NCBI RefSeq assembly: GCF_025753795.1
Contig: NZ_JAOWPS010000001.1
Location: forward strand, 1,949,937-2,013,936
DNA length: 64,000 nt
Direction of reading: 5' to 3'
From: Mesorhizobium sp. YC-39
Lineage (GTDB): Bacteria; Pseudomonadota; Alphaproteobacteria; Rhizobiales; Rhizobiaceae
The position numbers were made by a program, and so were the translations under genes. The notes under the pieces are model-generated. The model worked only from the letters and a program-made list of their open reading frames with translations. It did no database searches and was not told where the DNA came from. Shown here one piece after another: positions 60,150-64,000 of the stretch (the first letter of the stretch is position 1; every line of letters begins with the position of its first letter).

Positions 60150-61135
60150 TGATGCGGATCACCGTTTTTGGCGCCGGCGCGATCGGCGGCTATCTCGCGG
60201 CCAAGCTCGCCATGGCCGGCCGGGTCGATCTTTCGATCGTTGCGCGCGGCGCGCATCTCGACGCGATCAGGGCGGACGGACTTCGCCTGATCGAGGACGG
60301 TCAAGAGTCCGTCGCTCCTGTCAGGGCGGCTGCGCGGGCCGAGGAGCTTGGCGCGCAGGACTATGTCGTGTTGGCGCTCAAGGCCCATTCCGTCGCCCCG
60401 GCGCTTGACCAGATCGCGCCGCTGCTTGGGCCGGCCACGGCCGTCGTCACCATGCAGAACGGTGTGCCATGGTGGTATTTCCATGACGCTGGCGGGCCGC
60501 TCGAAGGTACAAGGCTGCAGGCTGTGGACCCCGGCGGCGCGATCTGGGACCGGCTCGGACCGAAGCGCGTCATCGGCTCCGTCGTCTATCCCGCGGCCGA
60601 AGTGGATGCGCCCGGCCTGATCCGCCATGTCGAAGGTACGCGCTTTTCGCTCGGCGAGCCTTCGGGCGAAAAGGGCGAACGCGTCATGCGGCTTGCCGAG
60701 GAAATGGTGGCGGCGGGGTTGCAGGCGCCGGTTCGAGACGACATCCGCAGCGAAATCTGGGTAAAACTCTGGGGCAATCTCTCCTTCAATCCGATTTCCG
60801 CGCTGACCGGCAGCACGCTGGCCGCAATCGTTGCCGACGAGGCAACCCGCGCGCTTGCCCGCGCCATGATGCTGGAGGCACAGGCGATCGGCGAAAGCCT
60901 TGGCGTCCGTTTCCCGATATCGGTCGACCGGCGCATCAAGGGCGCCGGCGATGTCGGCGAGCACAAGACCTCGATGCTGCAGGACCTGGAGCGCGGCCGT
61001 CCCATGGAGATCGACGCGCTGGTGACGGCGGTGCAGGAACTCGGCCGGCTGACCGGCCAGCCGACGCCCACAATCGACAATGTGCTGGCGCTGGTGCGGC
61101 GGCTTGCCATCGAGCGAGGATGCTACCAATCGTGA
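60149..61135 (+). CDS. Ketopantoate-reductase-family (PanE/ApbA-like) 2-keto acid reductase
   Basis: A 328-aa oxidoreductase: Rossmann GAGAIGGYLAAKL at residues 8-20, LALKAHSVAPAL, MQNGVPWWYF, and the C-terminal ApbA domain with the conserved Lys and Asn in SEIWVKLWGNLSFNPISALTG and LEAQAIGESLG. True pantothenate biosynthesis is unlikely here; paralogues in catabolic operons reduce other 2-keto acids. ATG at 60149 overlaps the ligase stop (TAATG). It ends the five-step coupled chain that begins with the ABC transporter. Confidence 0.88.
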   Translation: MMRITVFGAGAIGGYLAAKLAMAGRVDLSIVARGAHLDAIRADGLRLIEDGQESVAPVRAAARAEELGAQDYVVLALKAHSVAPALDQIAPLLGPATAVVTMQNGVPWWYFHDAGGPLEGTRLQAVDPGGAIWDRLGPKRVIGSVVYPAAEVDAPGLIRHVEGTRFSLGEPSGEKGERVMRLAEEMVAAGLQAPVRDDIRSEIWVKLWGNLSFNPISALTGSTLAAIVADEATRALARAMMLEAQAIGESLGVRFPISVDRRIKGAGDVGEHKTSMLQDLERGRPMEIDALVTAVQELGRLTGQPTPTIDNVLALVRRLAIERGCYQS

Positions 61136-61171
61136 AGTTGCTGACGCAATCTTCGCTTGACTCTCCAATTT

Positions 61172-61186
61172 GTTCCTGATTTGTTC
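61172..61186 (+). promoter_or_regulatory. LexA (SOS) box GTTC-N7-GTTC
   Basis: GTTC at 61172-61175 and at 61183-61186 with a seven-base spacer is the exact direct-repeat LexA site of alphaproteobacteria. It lies 48 bp before the 2H phosphoesterase ATG, next to TTGACT (61157-61162), so it could cover the promoter. Confidence 0.65.
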
Positions 61187-61233
61187 TTGTTAACAAAGTT
61201 TAACAGGAGCGTTCCTCGGCCGAACGAGTACAG

Positions 61234-61842
61234 ATGTATCGGCAGCAAGAGTTCGATTTCGGCATACCCCTTCCTCCGTGGCAGCCGAAGCTGCGGGATC
61301 GCGTCTTCTTCGCATTGCGTCTGGAACCGAAGGACTATTCCCGTTTTTCCGCTCTACAGAGGCAGCTCTGCGACTTCAATGGAGTAACCGGATCGCCGTT
61401 ACTGGAAGAGCGGTTTCACGTCAGCCTGCAGCATGCCGGCGACTATAAAAGGCTTCGATCGAAAATCGAATTCGCGGCAAAGCGGTCCGGCCGACTGGTC
61501 ATTATGCCGGCATTTGAGGTCACGTTTCGCTATGCGGGAAGCTTCCCGGGACGTCCAGCCGCAAGGGGCAAGCCGCCTTCGCGGCCATTTGTACTTCTGG
61601 CCGACGATGGACCGGTCTGCGAACTTAGTCGGTTGCTTGGGGCGGCAATGAAGGCGAACGGGCTGAAATCGTCAGATCATTTCGTTCCCCATATGACACT
61701 TGCATACGATGAAAAATTCATCGTTAGGCAGCCTGTAGACCGGATCAGTTTCGTCGCAAAGGGGTTCATTCTTATTCACAGCTTGCGCGGTCTGACGATC
61801 TACAAAGATCTGGATCGCTGGCCGTTGATTGTCGCATCATAA
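61234..61842 (+). CDS. 2H phosphoesterase (2'-5' RNA ligase-like)
   Basis: A 202-aa protein with two H-x-[ST]-L motifs, His62-Val-Ser-Leu (ERFHVSLQHAG) and His153-Met-Thr-Leu (FVPHMTLAYD), about 90 residues apart as in the 2H superfamily (LigT/ThpR and cyclic phosphodiesterases). These enzymes cleave 2',3'-cyclic or 2',5'-phosphodiesters in RNA or nucleotides. It is monocistronic with a LexA box upstream, suggesting induction by DNA damage. The ribosome site before ATG 61234 is poor. Confidence 0.85.
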   Translation: MYRQQEFDFGIPLPPWQPKLRDRVFFALRLEPKDYSRFSALQRQLCDFNGVTGSPLLEERFHVSLQHAGDYKRLRSKIEFAAKRSGRLVIMPAFEVTFRYAGSFPGRPAARGKPPSRPFVLLADDGPVCELSRLLGAAMKANGLKSSDHFVPHMTLAYDEKFIVRQPVDRISFVAKGFILIHSLRGLTIYKDLDRWPLIVAS

Positions 61843-61972
61843 GTGCTCCAGCGGTCGGGCTGGCGCGCGGGCGTCCACCCATCCTGACATGAGTTGTCAG
61901 CTACCGCGCGGGCGACAGTGGCAGGCCAGCCAGTAGTTCCCTAACTGGAAACCGTCTGAACAGGAGGAAGTC

Positions 61973-62326
61973 ATGACCATTACCGAAATTGCCAAGGATT
62001 TCACGGAACTCCTCAAACAGGGCGATCACGAACGTGCTGGTGAGAAACATAACGCTGACGACATTGTTAGCTACGAAGCCATGGAAGGGCCGAAGGCCAT
62101 CTGCCGTGGCAAGGAAGACGTGAAGCAGAAGGGCCAGTGGTGGCAAGAGAACCACGAAGTCCATGGCGGCTCGGTCGAGGGTCCATATGTCAACGGCGAC
62201 CAGTTCGCAGTGCGCTTCAAGTTTGACATTACGCCCAAGGCCACAGGCGAGCGTGTCACCATGGATGAGGTTGGTCTGTACACGGTCAAAGACGGCAAGA
62301 TTACTGAAGAGCGCTTCTATTATTGA
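61973..62326 (+). CDS. SnoaL-like/NTF2-fold protein
   Basis: A 117-aa cone-fold protein of the SnoaL/NTF2-like class: an N-terminal helix (FTELLKQGDHERAGEKHNADD), then strands with WWQENHEV, FAVRFKFDI and the terminal ITEERFYY. Such proteins are small ligand-binding proteins or isomerases, and nothing indicates a substrate. AGGAGG lies before the ATG at 61973. It is monocistronic; the upstream gap includes the palindrome CTGACA-TGAGT-TGTCAG near 61890. Confidence 0.82.
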   Translation: MTITEIAKDFTELLKQGDHERAGEKHNADDIVSYEAMEGPKAICRGKEDVKQKGQWWQENHEVHGGSVEGPYVNGDQFAVRFKFDITPKATGERVTMDEVGLYTVKDGKITEERFYY

Positions 62327-62383
62327 GGCCGGAAATACCACTGGCTCCCCGGAGCCTGCTCACGTGGCTGCATGGTTGAAAAA

Positions 62384-62427
62384 CTCACATGGCGGCAAGG
62401 ACAACGCCGCCCTGGCCGCCATGTGAG
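62384..62427 (-). terminator. Rho-independent terminator of the ArsR-SRPBCC operon
   Basis: Perfect 13-bp arms CTCACATGGCGGC (62384-62396) and GCCGCCATGTGAG (62415-62427) enclose an 18-base loop, followed on the minus strand by TTTTTC. It begins four bases beyond the SRPBCC stop and also lies between convergent genes. Confidence 0.8.
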
Positions 62428-62431
62428 CACC

Positions 62432-62911
62432 TCAAATCCCCTTCACATAGTCCGCAAGCTGATCGGCAACCGTGCCCCAGCCGTCATAAAAACCCATCTC
62501 CTCGTGGTTATTGCGCGTGGCTTCGTCACGGTGGATGGCTGTTGCGGTATAGCGCGTCGCCTTGCCTTCCGGCTGGAAGGATATGACTGCGGTGATGAAT
62601 GGATCTCCCGATGGCCGATAGCCGGGCAGCAGCGCGTCGGTCCACACCAGCCGCTCATTCGGCACGATGTCGAGGTAGCAGCAATGGCGGTCGTTCACCT
62701 CCTTGCCGTCAGGCGATTGCATGCGGGTCCTGAACAGGCCGCCAGGCCTGAGGTCGATCTCGCAATCGGTGATGATCCACGGCTTCGGCGTGAACCATTG
62801 GCGGACATGCTCGGGCTTGGTGTAGGCCGTCCACAGCAGTTCGCGCGGCGCATCGACAACGCGTTCGAGGACGAGGTCCAGTCTGGGGTCTGGTTTGAAC
62901 ACCTGGCTCAT
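62432..62911 (-). CDS. SRPBCC/AHSA1-domain protein
   Basis: A 159-aa START-like fold protein of the activator-of-Hsp90 homologue type: VLERVVDAPRELLWTAYTKPEHVRQWFTP, FRTRMQSPDGKE, RLVWTDALLPG and the final WGTVADQLADYV pattern. These are usually paired with an ArsR regulator, as here, with an ATGA overlap. Role and ligand are unknown, though a hydrophobic small-molecule pocket is expected. ATG at 62911 behind AAGGAG. Confidence 0.88.
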   Translation of the reverse strand: MSQVFKPDPRLDLVLERVVDAPRELLWTAYTKPEHVRQWFTPKPWIITDCEIDLRPGGLFRTRMQSPDGKEVNDRHCCYLDIVPNERLVWTDALLPGYRPSGDPFITAVISFQPEGKATRYTATAIHRDEATRNNHEEMGFYDGWGTVADQLADYVKGI

Positions 62912-63267
62912 ATGTCTTTCTCCTTGAGTGTCATGACGTAGGCGTCGAACTGGTCGAGGCGGCGCTCCCACAGCGTGCGCTGTTCGGCCAGCCAGTTTTC
63001 CGCGAGCTTCAGCGGTTCAGGGGCGAGTTGGTAGGTCCTGACACGGCCGGTCTTTTGCGAGCGCACCAGCCCGCAACCTTCCAACACCTTCAGGTGCTCG
63101 ACGAAGGAGGGCAGGGCCATGCCGAATGGCTCGGCAAGCTCGCTGACCGAGGCGGGGCTTCTGTTCAGCCGCTCCACCACACGGCGGCGCGTCGGATCGG
63201 CGAGCGCCCGGAAGATACCGTCGACCGGTGGCGGACTTGCGGTCTGCGGGTTCGTTGCCACGGTCAT
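62908..63267 (-). CDS. ArsR-family transcriptional regulator
   Basis: A 119-aa ArsR/SmtB-like repressor: winged helix at residues about 20-85 (IFRALADPTRRRVVERLNRSPASVSELAEPF region, then MALPSFVEHLKVLEGCGLVRS). No cysteine pair of the arsenic or cadmium type is present, so it is probably not a metal sensor; the paired SRPBCC gene suggests another signal. It is divergent from the ArsC/Spx-like gene with a clear palindromic operator between them. Confidence 0.9.
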   Translation of the reverse strand: MTVATNPQTASPPPVDGIFRALADPTRRRVVERLNRSPASVSELAEPFGMALPSFVEHLKVLEGCGLVRSQKTGRVRTYQLAPEPLKLAENWLAEQRTLWERRLDQFDAYVMTLKEKDI

Positions 63268-63310
63268 TTCTTCCTCGCCGCCACTGCGCTGGCCAGAGAT
63301 GGTTCTGAAA

Positions 63311-63336
63311 AATACTTAGGTAAATTCCTTAGTATT
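63311..63336. promoter_or_regulatory. Candidate ArsR operator, 26-bp AT-rich palindrome
   Basis: From AATACTTAGG to CCTTAGTATT the 26 bases pair at eleven of thirteen positions per arm. It lies 44 bp upstream of the ArsR start in the divergent intergenic region and has the length and AT-richness of ArsR-family operators. Confidence 0.65.
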
Positions 63337-63441
63337 TGCAAGGCCTAAAATTCTGGAGATATGGGCCATGGCGCTGGCAAAGCGGACACAGCGGTTTTAG
63401 GCTGAAGCGGATTCCACAGTCAGCCCTAGGGAAATACGCTT

Positions 63442-63795
63442 TTGACAATCACGTTGTACGGCATCACCACCTGCGACACGGTCAAGAAAGCGCGCGTCTG
63501 GCTGGAGGGCCATGGCGCGGCCTATCGCTTTCACGACTACAGGGTCGAAGGGCTGGAAGCGGACAGGTTGAACGGCTGGGTCGGCAAAATCGGCTGGGAA
63601 AAATTGCTCAACAAGGCGAGCACGACGTTCCGCGAACTGCCGGACAAGGACAAGCAGTCGATCGATGAGAAGAAAGCCAAGGCGCTGATGCTGGCCAAAC
63701 CGACGATGATCAAGCGCCCGGTGCTGGAGATTGGCGACCACATTCTGGTCGGCTTCAAGGCGGATGTTTATGAGCAGGCGGTTGGGGGGAAGTGA
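63442..63795 (+). CDS. ArsC/Spx-family (YffB-like) thioredoxin-fold protein
   Basis: A 117-aa ArsC-fold protein: MTITLYGITTCDTVKKARVW places a single reactive Cys at residue 11, followed by FHDYRVEGL and PTMIKRPVLE with the conserved Arg-Pro. This is the YffB/Spx-like branch rather than a proven arsenate reductase. Start: TTG at 63442, behind AGGGAA. It is divergent from ArsR, but the ArsR is of the SRPBCC type, so an arsenic link is not supported. Confidence 0.82.
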   Translation: MTITLYGITTCDTVKKARVWLEGHGAAYRFHDYRVEGLEADRLNGWVGKIGWEKLLNKASTTFRELPDKDKQSIDEKKAKALMLAKPTMIKRPVLEIGDHILVGFKADVYEQAVGGK

Positions 63796-63865
63796 GGTCG
63801 CGGAGCCTATCGCGTCGTCATCCTATGGCGGAGCAAGGAGCGAAGCGACGCGGCGCAGACAGCGC
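63796..63865. repeat. Half of a dispersed rhizobial intergenic element
   Basis: The stretch CATCCTATGGCGGAGCAAGG followed by AGCGAAGCGACGCGGCGCAGAC resembles one arm of a palindromic intergenic element that I recall as common in Mesorhizobium. The expected second arm is missing; transposase-coding sequence starts instead. Identification is from memory only. Confidence 0.4.
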
Positions 63866-64000
63866 ATGGCCCGCTCGCGACGCAATCCCTTCACCGATCC
63901 AGTGCGCGAGATCACCGTGCGCATTGCCACCGGCAAGTTCATCCGCCTTCTCACCAACGACCTCGATGCGCCAGCCCAGGAGATCGCGGACCTCTACAAG
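63866..64000 (+). pseudogene. Transposase remnant (IS4-like DDE family), cut by window edge
   Basis: The last 45 codons (SRRNPFTDPVREITVRIATG, then IRLLTNDLDAPAQEIADLYK) match the segment just before the W-x-IELFF-K-W motif of IS4-type transposases, i.e. the middle to C-terminal part. Nothing upstream of 63866 is transposase-like: the ArsC/Spx gene stops 70 bp earlier and an intergenic-element arm fills the gap. The N-terminal two thirds are therefore missing and this copy is dead. The downstream end is outside the window. Confidence 0.7.

Noticed and set aside
61843..61972. An EcfG general-stress promoter before the SnoaL-like gene
   Set aside because: GGAAACCGTCTG near 61945 resembles parts of the consensus, but no GGAAC-N16/17-CGTT arrangement is present.
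63442..63795. Arsenate resistance locus (ArsC next to ArsR)
   Set aside because: The ArsR protein lacks metal-binding cysteines and is paired with an SRPBCC gene; the ArsC-fold protein is of the YffB/Spx branch; no arsB or acr3 is near.

Overview
The window is GC-rich DNA whose codon use, regulators, ABC-transporter density and intergenic palindromes suggest an alphaproteobacterium of the Rhizobiales, most like Mesorhizobium. This assignment comes from pattern recognition, not a database match. It is a chromosome-like or accessory catabolic region: ten separate uptake or export systems, each with its own regulator, and no rRNA, tRNA, phage or CRISPR sequence that I can see. The left edge cuts an ammonium transporter and the right edge cuts a transposase remnant.

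Positions 1-12.7 kb form a methylated-amine island: an ammonium transporter (amt, cut), a four-gene dimethylamine monooxygenase operon (dmmDABC), an XRE-cupin regulator, trimethylamine monooxygenase (tmm), and a divergent TMAO-type ABC transporter (tmoX, tmoV, tmoW) whose operon ends in a GFA-family (formaldehyde-linked) gene. TMA and DMA oxidation and TMAO uptake are all covered, but no TMAO demethylase (tdm) is present. Positions 12.7-22.8 kb form a sugar or polyol locus: two short-chain dehydrogenases, a CUT2 ABC transporter, a divergent SorC regulator, an FGGY kinase and a SAF-domain oxidoreductase. Shared TGTTCA/TGAACA half-sites link its parts.

Positions 23-37.6 kb hold a peptide-type ABC transporter with two Tat-exported binding proteins, a tandem-DUF427 protein, two LysR regulators, a GntR regulator, two enolase-superfamily enzymes and a HalD/BesD-family Fe(II)/2-oxoglutarate oxygenase that has a hydroxylase-type HxD motif. 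Positions 37.6-43 kb hold an RND efflux pump with a divergent TetR and paired operators. At 43.07-43.19 kb, on the minus strand, is a three-hairpin RNA with CUCCUCCC in every loop, a member of the cuckoo/alpha-r14 sRNA type. Positions 43.3-48.7 kb are a pentose-type locus (LacI, Frc-like ABC transporter, XylX-like dehydratase).

Positions 49-53.6 kb hold a polyamine-type ABC transporter with an XRE-cupin regulator inside the operon. Positions 53.7-61.1 kb hold a GntR-controlled NMT1/Ssu-type ABC transporter translationally coupled to an FAH hydrolase, an AMP-forming CoA ligase and a ketopantoate-reductase-like enzyme: a compact catabolic unit of unknown substrate. Positions 61.1-64 kb contain a 2H phosphoesterase behind an alphaproteobacterial LexA box, a SnoaL-like protein, an ArsR/SRPBCC pair with a clear operator, an ArsC/Spx-like protein, and the transposase remnant. 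A recurring feature is a strong GC-rich hairpin directly after the binding-protein gene in four ABC operons.
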